The position numbers were made by a program, and so were the translations under genes. From assembly GCF_021728395.1 (NCBI RefSeq), contig NZ_JAKKCM010000010.1, positions 62,001 through 126,000 of the forward strand: a stretch of DNA of 64,000 bases, read 5' to 3'. Each line of letters begins with the position of its first letter. Position 1 is the first letter of the stretch. The notes under the pieces were generated by a model. The model searched no databases, was not told the DNA's origin, and was given only the letters and a program-made list of their open reading frames with translations. Positions 48,542-57,195 of this stretch are shown piece by piece. The DNA is from Vibrio sp. J1-1 (GTDB taxonomy: Bacteria; Pseudomonadota; Gammaproteobacteria; Enterobacterales; Vibrionaceae).

Positions 48542-49975
48542 ATGACAGACTTAATCAATTTGATGAACGATCTCCTGTGGGGGTCGATTCTGGTTTATCT
48601 TCTTGTTGGTGTTGGTATTTACTTCACCGTTCGATTAGGGTTCATTCAGTTCCGCCATTTCGGCCACATGTTCTCTGTTCTTAAGAACAGTCGTAAAGCA
48701 GACAAAGCTGGTATTTCTTCTTTCCAAGCGCTTTGTACTAGTCTTGCTGCACGTGTTGGTACAGGTAACATGGCGGGCGTTGCAGTTGCACTGACTGCAG
48801 GTGGTCCAGGCGCGATCTTCTGGATGTGGCTGATCGCAATGCTTGGTATGGCAACGTCATTTGCAGAGAGCACTCTAGCGCAGCTATACAAAACCAAAGA
48901 TGATGATGGCAACTACCGTGGTGGCCCTGCCTACTACATGGAAAAAGGTTTGGGCATGCGTTGGATGGGCGTATTGTTCTCTGTTTTCCTAATCATCGCT
49001 TTTGGTTTGGTATTCAACGCCGTACAAGCTAACTCAATTGCAAACGCAATGAGCACAGCATTTGGTTGGAATGACCTGTATGTTGGTATCGCTGTTGTTG
49101 TACTGTCTGCGATAGTAATTTTCGGTGGTATCAAGCGTATCGCGAAAGTTGCTGAGATGATCGTTCCGATCATGGCACTGCTATACCTAGCACTTGCACT
49201 GTTCGTCATGTTCTCAAACCTAGAGAAGCTACCTGATGTACTGACGCTTATCTTCAAGAGTGCCTTTGGTCTGCAAGAAGCGGCTGCTGGTGGTCTTGGC
49301 TATGCAATTGCTCAAGCGATGATTAACGGTATCAAACGCGGTCTATTCTCGAACGAAGCTGGTATGGGTTCTGCGCCAAACGCGGCGGCTTCAGCAACGC
49401 CTTACCCGCCACACCCTGCATCTCAAGGTTACGTGCAGATGCTAGGCGTATTCATGGATACGATCGTTATCTGTTCCGCAACAGTGGCTATCATCCTGAT
49501 GTCAGGTGAGTATGTTGGTCAAGCAACTGAAGTGACGGGTATCGAGTTAACTCAGCGCGCATTGAGCTCACAAGTAGGTGATTGGGGCGGCATCTTTGTT
49601 GCGGTAGCAATCTTCTTCTTTGCATTTACATCAATCATCGCAAACTACTCATATGCGGAGACAAACTTAGTCTTCCTAGAGCATAACCATAAAGCGGGTA
49701 TTAACGTTTTCCGTGTTATCTTCTTGGGCATGGTGATGTTTGGTGCGATGGCTTCTCTTCCAGTCGTATGGTCACTGGCTGATGTGTCGATGGGCCTCAT
49801 GGCCATCGTTAACTTGGTGGCTATTCTTCTGCTGTCAGGTATCGTTATCAAGCTGGCTAAAGACTACAATCGCCAGCTAGACGCAGGTAAGGTACCAACA
49901 TTTGATGCTAATGATTTCCCTGAGCTTAAGTCTCAGCTGGAAGAAGGCATCTGGTACAACGACAAAAAAGACTGA
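48542..49975 (+). CDS. Sodium:alanine/glycine symporter, AGCS family
   Basis: Inner-membrane Na+-coupled amino acid importer of 477 aa with about ten or eleven transmembrane segments. The family signature GTGNMAGVAVALTAGGPGAIFWMW lies near residue 75, and RGLFSNEAGMGSAPNAAA lies near residue 275. Substrate is likely alanine or glycine. TTGAGGT precedes the ATG. It is monocistronic with a long leader, and its expression may be controlled within that leader. Confidence 0.93.
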   Translation: MTDLINLMNDLLWGSILVYLLVGVGIYFTVRLGFIQFRHFGHMFSVLKNSRKADKAGISSFQALCTSLAARVGTGNMAGVAVALTAGGPGAIFWMWLIAMLGMATSFAESTLAQLYKTKDDDGNYRGGPAYYMEKGLGMRWMGVLFSVFLIIAFGLVFNAVQANSIANAMSTAFGWNDLYVGIAVVVLSAIVIFGGIKRIAKVAEMIVPIMALLYLALALFVMFSNLEKLPDVLTLIFKSAFGLQEAAAGGLGYAIAQAMINGIKRGLFSNEAGMGSAPNAAASATPYPPHPASQGYVQMLGVFMDTIVICSATVAIILMSGEYVGQATEVTGIELTQRALSSQVGDWGGIFVAVAIFFFAFTSIIANYSYAETNLVFLEHNHKAGINVFRVIFLGMVMFGAMASLPVVWSLADVSMGLMAIVNLVAILLLSGIVIKLAKDYNRQLDAGKVPTFDANDFPELKSQLEEGIWYNDKKD

Positions 49976-50010
49976 GTGTCATAGTTAAAAGCTATTAGCA
50001 CGATTTATAA

Positions 50011-50039
50011 AGCCATGCAGACAATGCATGGCTTTTTTT
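50011..50039 (+). terminator. Intrinsic terminator after the AGCS symporter
   Basis: AGCCATGCA and TGCATGGCT form a 9-bp stem with a 5-base loop, followed by seven T counted from the end of the stem. Confidence 0.87.
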
Positions 50040-50083
50040 GTACTCTTAATGGTATATAAAATTAAAAGGATAGAGTCAAAGTC

Positions 50084-50860
50084 ATGCTTATCGTAGTTTC
50101 TCCTGCTAAGACACTGGATTATGAGTCTCCGTTAGCGACGGAAAAGTTTACTCAACCTGAGTTAATTGAATTCTCCAAAGAGCTGATCGAAGTTTGCCGA
50201 AAACTGACGCCTGCTGATGTTGCGTCGTTAATGAAGGTGAGCGACAAAATCGCAGATTTGAACGTAGGCCGATTCCAAGAGTGGAGTGAAACCTTCACGA
50301 CTGAAAACTCACGTCAGGCGATCCTAGCGTTCAAGGGGGATGTTTATACGGGTCTTGAAGCGGAAACCTTGTCTGAAGCTGACTTTGATTACGCTCAGGA
50401 TCATCTGCGTATGCTATCTGGCCTTTATGGTTTGTTAAAGCCATTAGATTTGATGCAGCCATATCGTTTGGAAATGGGTACGAAGCTTGCTAACGAAAAA
50501 GGCGCCAACTTGTACCAGTTTTGGGGTAATGTCATTACCGACAAGCTCAACGAAGCGATTGCCGCTCAAGGTGAAAATGTGCTGATTAATTTGGCTTCAA
50601 ATGAGTACTTTAAAGCGGTGAAACCTAAGAGTCTTGATGCTCAGGTAATTACGCCAATTTTTAAAGACTGTAAAAATGGCCAATACAAAGTGATCAGCTT
50701 CTACGCGAAAAAAGCGCGTGGCATGATGGCGCGTTACATTATCGAAAATCGTATTGAAAGTGTGGCTGACCTGACCAAGTTTGATACGGCGGGTTACTAC
50801 TTTGTCGAAGCAGAGTCGACGCCCACTGATCTGGTCTTTAAGCGAGAAGAGCAGAACTAA
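50084..50860 (+). CDS. yaaA: Peroxide stress protein YaaA (UPF0246)
   Basis: The 258-aa protein of the DUF328 family, which limits intracellular free iron and DNA damage during peroxide stress in E. coli. Visible features are the start [14 protein letters not shown], the [15 protein letters not shown] core, [12 protein letters not shown] and the C-terminal [13 protein letters not shown]. The start has AAGGA somewhat far upstream. The family is thought to bind DNA or nucleotide, but the exact activity is open. Confidence 0.92.
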   Translation: MLIVVSPAKTLDYESPLATEKFTQPELIEFSKELIEVCRKLTPADVASLMKVSDKIADLNVGRFQEWSETFTTENSRQAILAFKGDVYTGLEAETLSEADFDYAQDHLRMLSGLYGLLKPLDLMQPYRLEMGTKLANEKGANLYQFWGNVITDKLNEAIAAQGENVLINLASNEYFKAVKPKSLDAQVITPIFKDCKNGQYKVISFYAKKARGMMARYIIENRIESVADLTKFDTAGYYFVEAESTPTDLVFKREEQN

Positions 50861-50878
50861 GCTCAAACTCCGGACACA

Positions 50879-50905
50879 AAAAAGGGTTGGCATTGCCAAC
50901 CCTTT
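50879..50905. terminator. Bidirectional terminator between yaaA and srmB
   Basis: AAAGGGTTGGC-ATT-GCCAACCCTTT with A and T flanks. On the minus strand the T run is longest, fitting srmB. Confidence 0.85.
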
Positions 50906-50926
50906 CGCTATTTATGACTTATAAGA

Positions 50927-52150
50927 TTACTTCTTTTTAACGACTTTCTTTTTCGTTGTTTTCTTCTTATCGTCTTTTTTCTTTTTCTTCTTAAACACAG
51001 GTTTTTTGTGTTTTGGACGCATCTCTTTGATAAAGCGCTCTTTGATGTCTTCTTTAACGTAACGAGCAACGCGATCCATCATTGGCTGATCGTGCGCTTC
51101 TACAATTGAGATTGCGTTACCTTTTTTACCAGCACGAGCCGTACGACCAATTCGGTGTAGGTAAACGTCTGCCGTGCGTGGCAAGTCGTAGTTGATCACG
51201 TGTGACACATCTGGAAGGTCGATACCGCGAGCTGCAACGTCTGTTGCCAGTAGGACGTTAACGGTACCATCACGGAAACGTGCGATTGCGTTGTTACGAC
51301 GATCTTGTGGCATCTCACCTTGAATCCATGAACATGGAATCTGTGCACTCTCAAGTTGACCACGTAGTTCAGCTAGACGTTCACGCGTCTTTAGGAACAC
51401 GATGGTTCGATCTGCTTGCTGAGTGATGATGTGCTTGAGTAACTCGAGTTTATGCTCAGCGTCGTCCGCACGGTGATACCATTGGGCGATCTTCTTACGT
51501 TCACGTAGCGGTGACTTCGCGTCGATTTCCGCAGGCTCATTAAGTAGATCCGCGGTGAAGCCCTCAACGCCTCTGCCTTCTAATGTTGCTGAGAATAGAA
51601 GGGTTTGCTTACGCCAGCGACACTCTGTAGATAGACGGTCTACTGTTGGTGCAAAGCCCATGTCTAGCATTCGGTCAGCTTCATCTAGGATTAACCATTC
51701 AATTGCACGGCAGTCAAAGCGCTCTGCTTCAATGTATTCGCGTAGACGACCTGGAGTCGCAACAACGATGTCTTGCGTGGTAGCAAGAATGTCTGCGTGC
51801 TCTTGGTATTGAACCCCACCAGTGATGGTAAAAATATTGAGCTTAGTATTTTTTGCCAGTGCACGAGCTTGATCTGCCACCTGCATAGCAAGCTCACGAG
51901 TTGGTGTTAAAATCAGGATGCGTGCAGGCCCTGGTTTACGGCGCGGGAAATCCTGCAGGTATTGCAGAGCAGGAAGCACGAATGCTGCTGTTTTACCTGT
52001 GCCGGTAGGTGCCGACGCTAGAATGTCACGACCATCCAACGCTTGTGGGATTGCTTCTGCCTGGACTTTTGTTGGGCGTTCGAAGCCCATTTCTTCAATG
52101 GCATCAAGTAAGTTTGAGTCTAGATCAAGTTCAGCAAAGGTTCTGATCAC
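50927..52150 (-). CDS. srmB: ATP-dependent DEAD-box RNA helicase SrmB
   Basis: RNA helicase that helps early assembly of the 50S ribosomal subunit. The 407-aa protein has the Q motif and FERPTKVQAEAIP, Walker A SAPTGTGKTAA, PTRELAMQ, DEAD in LILDEADRMLDMGFA, SAT in LFSATLEG, and the second RecA domain with VLLATDVAARGIDLPDVSHV and HRIGRTARAG. The C-terminal tail is almost all Lys. RWRKQTLLFSATLEG and the N-terminus FAELDLDSNLLDAI point to SrmB rather than RhlE or DeaD. trmN lies upstream on the same strand, whereas these genes are divergent in E. coli. Confidence 0.93.
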   Translation of the reverse strand: MIRTFAELDLDSNLLDAIEEMGFERPTKVQAEAIPQALDGRDILASAPTGTGKTAAFVLPALQYLQDFPRRKPGPARILILTPTRELAMQVADQARALAKNTKLNIFTITGGVQYQEHADILATTQDIVVATPGRLREYIEAERFDCRAIEWLILDEADRMLDMGFAPTVDRLSTECRWRKQTLLFSATLEGRGVEGFTADLLNEPAEIDAKSPLRERKKIAQWYHRADDAEHKLELLKHIITQQADRTIVFLKTRERLAELRGQLESAQIPCSWIQGEMPQDRRNNAIARFRDGTVNVLLATDVAARGIDLPDVSHVINYDLPRTADVYLHRIGRTARAGKKGNAISIVEAHDQPMMDRVARYVKEDIKERFIKEMRPKHKKPVFKKKKKKDDKKKTTKKKVVKKK

Positions 52151-52234
52151 AATGAGTTCTCCACAAGCAAGGCTTGGTTAATGGTTCGCCGCAACAGCTT
52201 AAAATACGAAAAGGTCGCACATTATAAAGTGATT

Positions 52235-52250
52235 GGTGATAAGGATCACA
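52235..52250 (-). promoter_or_regulatory. CRP-like dyad in the srmB promoter region
   Basis: GGTGA-N6-TCACA (52235-52250) differs from the CRP consensus TGTGA-N6-TCACA at one or two bases of one half-site. On the minus strand a perfect TATAAT lies at 52226-52221, so the dyad overlaps the expected -35. Binding there would more likely repress than activate. Confidence 0.4.
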
Positions 52251-52257
52251 TGTTATT

Positions 52258-52977
52258 TCACATCTTAAGATAAAACTCACGGGTTAGCTGGACAAAATTG
52301 TCGTTGTATCCGTCTGATGAGTGAATGATTAAGTGTGATTCTTGAGTGTCACAAGGAAGCTTCGCCAACTCAAACAACAAGCGATGTACTGGTTTTCTCT
52401 CTGATGGTTGCACACGGCAAAGACGAGATAAATACCAACCTTGCTGTAATGCTAATTCAATAAACTGCTCACCTTCGGTGATAGGCAGTACAAAGCTGGC
52501 TTTGCCATTATCTTCTAACAGTTGGTAACAACGGTGAAGTAGGGCGTCATGACGCAGCGAATCGGTGTGTCTTGCAGTAGCCCGCTGACTCTGTTTGGAT
52601 TGCTCGCCACTATTGAAATAGGGAGGATTACAAATGATCCTCTGGAATGACTGAGGTGGCGTGAAGGTCAGCACATCGGCATGAATGACGGATAATCTCT
52701 CTTGCCATGCAGAGTGAGCAAAGTTTTTCCGGGCGGCTTCTATCGCTGTGACTTCAATATCTACTGCCGTTACCTGAGCTTGGCTAAAACGTTGAGCACA
52801 CATTAGCGCCAGTAAGCCAGTGCCTGTCCCAATATCGAGTATTGCTGCATCTTCAGGACTTTCAATCCAGGCGCCAAGCATCACGCCATCTGTACTTACA
52901 GGCATGCCACTTTCACCACCTTCGATGAAAAACTGCTTAAACTTGAAGCTCTTAGTCTTATGTTTTTCGTTATTCAT
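52258..52977 (-). CDS. trmN: tRNA1(Val) (adenine(37)-N6)-methyltransferase
   Basis: YfiC/TrmN6, which methylates A37 of tRNA-Val. The 239-aa protein has the SAM-binding ILDIGTGTGLLALM near residue 47, VTAVDIE, and the N6-adenine methylase motif NPPYF. The N-terminal FKFKQFFIEGGESGMPVSTDGVMLGAW is characteristic. It precedes srmB by about 107 bases on the same strand, and may be transcribed separately. Confidence 0.93.
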   Translation of the reverse strand: MNNEKHKTKSFKFKQFFIEGGESGMPVSTDGVMLGAWIESPEDAAILDIGTGTGLLALMCAQRFSQAQVTAVDIEVTAIEAARKNFAHSAWQERLSVIHADVLTFTPPQSFQRIICNPPYFNSGEQSKQSQRATARHTDSLRHDALLHRCYQLLEDNGKASFVLPITEGEQFIELALQQGWYLSRLCRVQPSERKPVHRLLFELAKLPCDTQESHLIIHSSDGYNDNFVQLTREFYLKM

Positions 52978-53307
52978 GTTTATCTTATATATGCTCTATA
53001 TTTCAGTTATTTCATCTAATGTATATTAATTGTTTGGTTTGTTATGTTGTAAGTTAGTAAATTGTATTCTCATTTGATCGAGATAAATTTCTAGATTTTT
53101 GTTTTATATTAGTTAGATTAACTGGTTTTTAATTCTAAATATAAATTAATATGGTGTTTTTTTCTCATAGGTTGCCAAATGATGATTCTTTCGTCATTAT
53201 GCGGCGCTCTTTTATAGATTGAACCACGAGTACTTGTTGATAACAAAGGCTCAAAAAGTGGTCGATGCATACACAACATTCACACATTTTTTAGACAAGG
53301 GTTATCT
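52978..53307. other. Divergent trmN-brnQ region (330 bases)
   Basis: Very AT-rich with many TTTT and TAAAT stretches, no gene visible. It must hold the promoters of trmN and brnQ. An Lrp-type site would not be surprising for brnQ, but I cannot identify one by eye. Confidence 0.5.
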
Positions 53308-54618
53308 GTGAAACAGACATTAAAACTAACAGATATTATCGCAGTAGGCTTTATGCTGTTTGCGTTCTTTTTAGGTGCTGGCAACATCATCTTTCCACCA
53401 CTGGCAGGTCAATTGGCGGGTGAAAACCTGATGCCAGCAATGTTCGGTTTCTTGCTAACAGCGGTAGGTCTACCTCTTATCACTATCGTTGCTATCGCTG
53501 TGGCTGGCGGAACTTGGGATCACCTAACGCAAGATCTACCGAAAAAAGCGGCGGTTGTCATGGCGGCGTTGATCTTCATTATTATTGGTCCGGCATTTGC
53601 GGCCCCTCGTACAGGCCTTGTGGCATATGAAATGGCCGTTAAGCCATTTTTGATTGAAGCGTCTCAAACAAACCTGACTGCATTCTCTGTGCTTTTCTTT
53701 GTTGTCGCGATGCTATTTTCATGGTTCCAGGGCCGCTTGATCGACCTGATCGGTAAGGTACTGACTCCAGTCTTGTTCCTTGGTCTGATGGTCCTTGCTC
53801 TGGCAGTGTTTATTGATCCTCAGGGTGAAATGATCGGCGCAACAGGCGAGTACTTGACTCAACCACTGACGAAAGGCTTTTTAGAAGGTTACAACACCAT
53901 GGATACCTTCGCGTCACTGATGTTCGGCATGCTGATGGTGGATGCGCTTCGTGGTAAAGGCATTACAGAGCGCGCGGCGACGACGAAATACCTGATTTTT
54001 GCTGGTTGCATTGCGGCGGCAGGCTTAGCGTTCGTATACATTTCGCTTTTCTACTTAGGCGCAACAAGCGCAACGGTAGCGGCGGGTGCAGATAATGGTG
54101 GTTTGGTTCTGAGCCAATACGTTCAGGCTCTGTTTGGTCCTTATGGTCAAATCGTTCTTTCAGTGATCGTATTACTGGCATGTTTAACTACGGCTATTGG
54201 CCTTATCTCTGCGTGTTCTGATTTCTTCAGTTCAAAAACATCGCTTTCATACAAGCACTGGGTACTGATTAATGGTTCTGTGTGTGCGTTGGTTGCAAAC
54301 GTTGGTCTTGCACAGTTGATTTCTTTGTCAGTCCCTGTGTTATTCGCACTTTACCCTGTTGCGATTGCACTGGTTGCGCTAACGTTTGTTCGTAGCAAAC
54401 TTCCTAATACTCGCTTTGCATACCGTGCGGTCTTGCTTGTTTCTCTATTGTTCGCGTTACTGGATGCAGCAAAAGTGGCAGGCATGGACGTATCTGCTTT
54501 CAACATGCTACCTCTGTTTGAAATCGGTATGGGTTGGGTTCTGCCAACGCTGGCGGCGATCGTTTGTATGTTCTTCATTGCTAAGCCTCAGAATGAGCTG
54601 GTCGAAGAAACTGCGTAA
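53308..54618 (+). CDS. brnQ: Branched-chain amino acid transporter BrnQ (LIVCS family)
   Basis: Inner-membrane Na+- or H+-coupled importer of Leu, Ile and Val, 436 aa with about twelve hydrophobic segments. The N-terminus LTDIIAVGFMLFAFFLGAGNIIFPP is the family signature. It starts at GTG 53308, with AAGGG seven bases upstream. The gene stands alone, with a terminator shared with fldB. Confidence 0.95.
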   Translation: MKQTLKLTDIIAVGFMLFAFFLGAGNIIFPPLAGQLAGENLMPAMFGFLLTAVGLPLITIVAIAVAGGTWDHLTQDLPKKAAVVMAALIFIIIGPAFAAPRTGLVAYEMAVKPFLIEASQTNLTAFSVLFFVVAMLFSWFQGRLIDLIGKVLTPVLFLGLMVLALAVFIDPQGEMIGATGEYLTQPLTKGFLEGYNTMDTFASLMFGMLMVDALRGKGITERAATTKYLIFAGCIAAAGLAFVYISLFYLGATSATVAAGADNGGLVLSQYVQALFGPYGQIVLSVIVLLACLTTAIGLISACSDFFSSKTSLSYKHWVLINGSVCALVANVGLAQLISLSVPVLFALYPVAIALVALTFVRSKLPNTRFAYRAVLLVSLLFALLDAAKVAGMDVSAFNMLPLFEIGMGWVLPTLAAIVCMFFIAKPQNELVEETA

Positions 54619-54640
54619 GTGCCCTTAACGACGAATAACA

Positions 54641-54672
54641 AAAAGCCCGATGAAGTGATTCATCGGGCTTTG
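54641..54672. terminator. Bidirectional terminator between brnQ and fldB
   Basis: AAGCCCGATGAA and TTCATCGGGCTT form a 12-bp stem with a 4-base loop. T-rich sequence follows on the plus strand and TTTTG on the minus strand. Confidence 0.87.
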
Positions 54673-54699
54673 TTTTTTAAAGCGAAAGTCGAATAACGA

Positions 54700-55218
54700 T
54701 TAAAGTGTATCGTGGAACTCTACCAGCACTTGCTCACACCATTTCTCAATACGTTCGTCACTCAGTTCGTACTGTGAATCTTCATCTAATGCCAGACCTA
54801 CAAATTGGCTGCCATCTTCGGTTAGTGCTTTAGATGCTTCGAACTCATAGCCTTCGTTAGGCCAGTAGCCGATAAATTGTGCACCTGTTTCTTTCAGTTC
54901 ATCATGGAGCAGACCCATGGCATCTAGGTACCATTCACCGTAGCCTTCTTGATCGCCCAGACCAAATAATGCGACCACTTTCCCTTTTAATGGCGTCGTT
55001 GCGATGTCTTGCCAAATTGCACTCCAGTCCTCTTGGATTTCACCAAAGTCCCAGGTAGAAATACCAATGAGCAATAAATCGTAATCAGCCATCAAAGATA
55101 GCGGTGTCTCTTTCACATTGTGAATGTCGACAAGATCTTCTCCAATGATGGAACGAATTTTCTCTGCTGCCATTTCGGTATAGCAGGTCGTAGAGCCGTA
55201 AAAGAGTCCGATTTTCAT
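54700..55218 (-). CDS. fldB: Flavodoxin FldB
   Basis: FMN-binding electron carrier of 172 aa. It has the phosphate loop [12 protein letters not shown], the Trp-bearing FMN loop [14 protein letters not shown] and the second flavin loop [17 protein letters not shown] of long-chain flavodoxins. The [14 protein letters not shown] form indicates FldB and not FldA. It is divergent from xerD, exactly as in E. coli. Confidence 0.94.
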   Translation of the reverse strand: MKIGLFYGSTTCYTEMAAEKIRSIIGEDLVDIHNVKETPLSLMADYDLLLIGISTWDFGEIQEDWSAIWQDIATTPLKGKVVALFGLGDQEGYGEWYLDAMGLLHDELKETGAQFIGYWPNEGYEFEASKALTEDGSQFVGLALDEDSQYELSDERIEKWCEQVLVEFHDTL

Positions 55219-55386
55219 TATATTCGTCGTATTTTATGTTGCTGTTGTCGAGGATTTTAACCTTAAACTGCCTGTGAATGCAGCGAATATCGTTAGATTA
55301 ACGCACTAAGTTATTTTTTTATGGCATTCAAACAGGGGCTGTCTTACCCTCAGAGGCTATATAAAAAAACAAAAAAGGAAGCGGGA

Positions 55387-56304
55387 ATGACAGCACAGCT
55401 GCCTGTCAATCAACAAGATTTTGCTTTTGTAGAGCAATTCTTAGACGCGATGTGGATGGAGCGAGGACTGTCTGAGAACACGTTAGCTTCATATCGAAAT
55501 GATCTGATAAAACTTCTCACTTGGATGGATCAACAGCGTTACCGTCTTGATTTTATTAGCTTAGCTGGCCTTCAAGAGTATCAAAGCTACTTGGTCGATT
55601 TAGATTACAAACAAACTTCCCGTGCTCGTATGCTATCGGCGATTCGTCGTCTGTTTCAGTATCTTCATCGTGAGAAAGTGCGCGCCGATGACCCAAGTGC
55701 ACTGTTAGTCAGTCCAAAGCTACCACAGCGTTTACCGAAAGATATCAGTGAAGAACAAGTTGATGCTTTGCTGGATGCGCCTGACCCTAATGACCCGTTA
55801 GAGTTGCGTGATAAAGCGATGTTAGAGTTACTTTACGCAACAGGGCTTCGTGTTACTGAGCTGGTGAGCCTAACCATGGAAAATGTCAGTTTGCGTCAGG
55901 GCGTGGTTCGCGTTACGGGTAAAGGTGGCAAAGAGCGCTTGGTACCGATGGGTGAGAACGCTGTGGATTGGATTGAAACCTTTATTCAGCAAGGTCGGCC
56001 TGCATTGCTAGGTGAGACCTCTTCGGATGTGGTTTTTCCGAGTAAGCGCGCACGGCAAATGACTCGTCAGACGTTCTGGCATCGGATTAAGTACTATGCT
56101 GTGATAGCGGGGATCGATACCGAGCTATTATCGCCGCACGTGCTGCGCCACGCGTTTGCAACACATTTACTGAACTATGGCGCAGATCTCAGGGTCGTAC
56201 AGATGCTACTAGGGCATAGTGACTTATCGACCACGCAAATTTATACTCATGTGGCGACTGAGCGATTGAAGCAAATCCACAGTCAACACCACCCAAGAGC
56301 ATAA
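55387..56304 (+). CDS. xerD: Tyrosine recombinase XerD
   Basis: Resolves chromosome dimers at dif together with XerC, under FtsK control. The 305-aa protein has an N-terminal core-binding domain (about 15-105) and a catalytic domain with Arg in ATGLRVTELVSL, Lys in GKGGKERLVPMG, HVLRHAFATH, GHSDLSTTQ and the nucleophile Tyr in IYTHV. The frame extends to 55321, but ATG 55387 has AAGGAAGCGGG upstream and gives the family length. dsbC follows 58 bases later. Confidence 0.96.
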   Translation: MTAQLPVNQQDFAFVEQFLDAMWMERGLSENTLASYRNDLIKLLTWMDQQRYRLDFISLAGLQEYQSYLVDLDYKQTSRARMLSAIRRLFQYLHREKVRADDPSALLVSPKLPQRLPKDISEEQVDALLDAPDPNDPLELRDKAMLELLYATGLRVTELVSLTMENVSLRQGVVRVTGKGGKERLVPMGENAVDWIETFIQQGRPALLGETSSDVVFPSKRARQMTRQTFWHRIKYYAVIAGIDTELLSPHVLRHAFATHLLNYGADLRVVQMLLGHSDLSTTQIYTHVATERLKQIHSQHHPRA

Positions 56305-56362
56305 TGATGGTTTATTCATCCCTTCTCCTTGGACGAAAGAACGTATTTTTAAGGTGATTTTA

Positions 56363-57151
56363 ATGAGCGTATTACGCCGACTAACTCTGCTGACTTTACC
56401 CTTTTTTGTAACCGCTTGTGGAGCGGAAGAAAGTCAGGCTAAAACGGAAGCTCCTGCACAGCAAGTTGCTTCTGCGGAGCAACAACACTTTGATGAAGCT
56501 GCATTAAAAGCAAAGTTTTCGAAGCTAGGGTTATCTATTGTTGATATCCAACCATCGGACGTGACAGGTTTACTAGAAATCCAAACCAATGGCGGTGTTT
56601 TGTTTTCTTCTAATGATGGTAATCACTTTATCGCTGGCACCTTGTATGCGATTGATGAAAATGGTGGTTATAAAGATGTGCTGGCCGAACGTCAGGCCCC
56701 ACTTAATGCGGCTAAAATTGCAGAATTTTCTGACAGCATGATTGAGTTCAAGGCTGACAATGAGAAGTATGCAGTGACAGTATTTACCGACATCACGTGC
56801 GGTTACTGTGTACGTCTGCATAATCAAATGCAGGGCTACAATGACTTAGGCATTACAGTACGCTACATGGCTTACCCACGCCAAGGCGCGACGGGGCCAG
56901 TTGCCGATCAAATGGCGACAATTTGGTGTGCAGACGATCCGAAAGCGGCAATCCACAATGCGAAAGTAAATCGTACTTTTGATAGCCCAGTGAAAGACTT
57001 GAACCAGTGTAAAGAAACGGTTCAGGCGCATTACAATGTAGGCCGTCAGCTTGGTATTTCTGGTACGCCAGCAATTTTCCTGCCGACTGGTGAAATGGTG
57101 GGAGGCTACCTACCGCCAGCAGACCTACTCAACCGTTTAAAGCAACAATAA
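56363..57151 (+). CDS. dsbC: Thiol:disulfide interchange protein DsbC (with lipobox)
   Basis: Periplasmic disulfide isomerase, kept reduced by DsbD. The 262-aa precursor has a catalytic CGYC at Cys146-Cys149, an N-terminal dimerisation domain (about 45-105) and a thioredoxin-like domain with cis-Pro in SGTPAIFL. The signal sequence MSVLRRLTLLTLPFFVTAC ends in a lipobox-like VTAC, which suggests lipidation at Cys19. This is unlike the soluble E. coli DsbC. A GTG at 56354 would extend the frame, but AAGGTG favours ATG 56363. It sits between xerD and recJ, as in E. coli. Confidence 0.93.
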   Translation: MSVLRRLTLLTLPFFVTACGAEESQAKTEAPAQQVASAEQQHFDEAALKAKFSKLGLSIVDIQPSDVTGLLEIQTNGGVLFSSNDGNHFIAGTLYAIDENGGYKDVLAERQAPLNAAKIAEFSDSMIEFKADNEKYAVTVFTDITCGYCVRLHNQMQGYNDLGITVRYMAYPRQGATGPVADQMATIWCADDPKAAIHNAKVNRTFDSPVKDLNQCKETVQAHYNVGRQLGISGTPAIFLPTGEMVGGYLPPADLLNRLKQQ

Positions 57152-57163
57152 TCCTTTAGGAGC

Positions 57164-57190
57164 AGAGCCAGCAGCACTGCTGGCTCTTTT
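57164..57190 (+). terminator. Terminator-like hairpin between dsbC and recJ
   Basis: AGAGCCAGCA and TGCTGGCTCT form a 10-bp stem with a 4-base loop, then TTTT. It lies only six bases before the recJ ATG, so it may be a partial terminator or it may cover the recJ ribosome binding region. Confidence 0.7.
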
Positions 57191-57195
57191 CAAGC

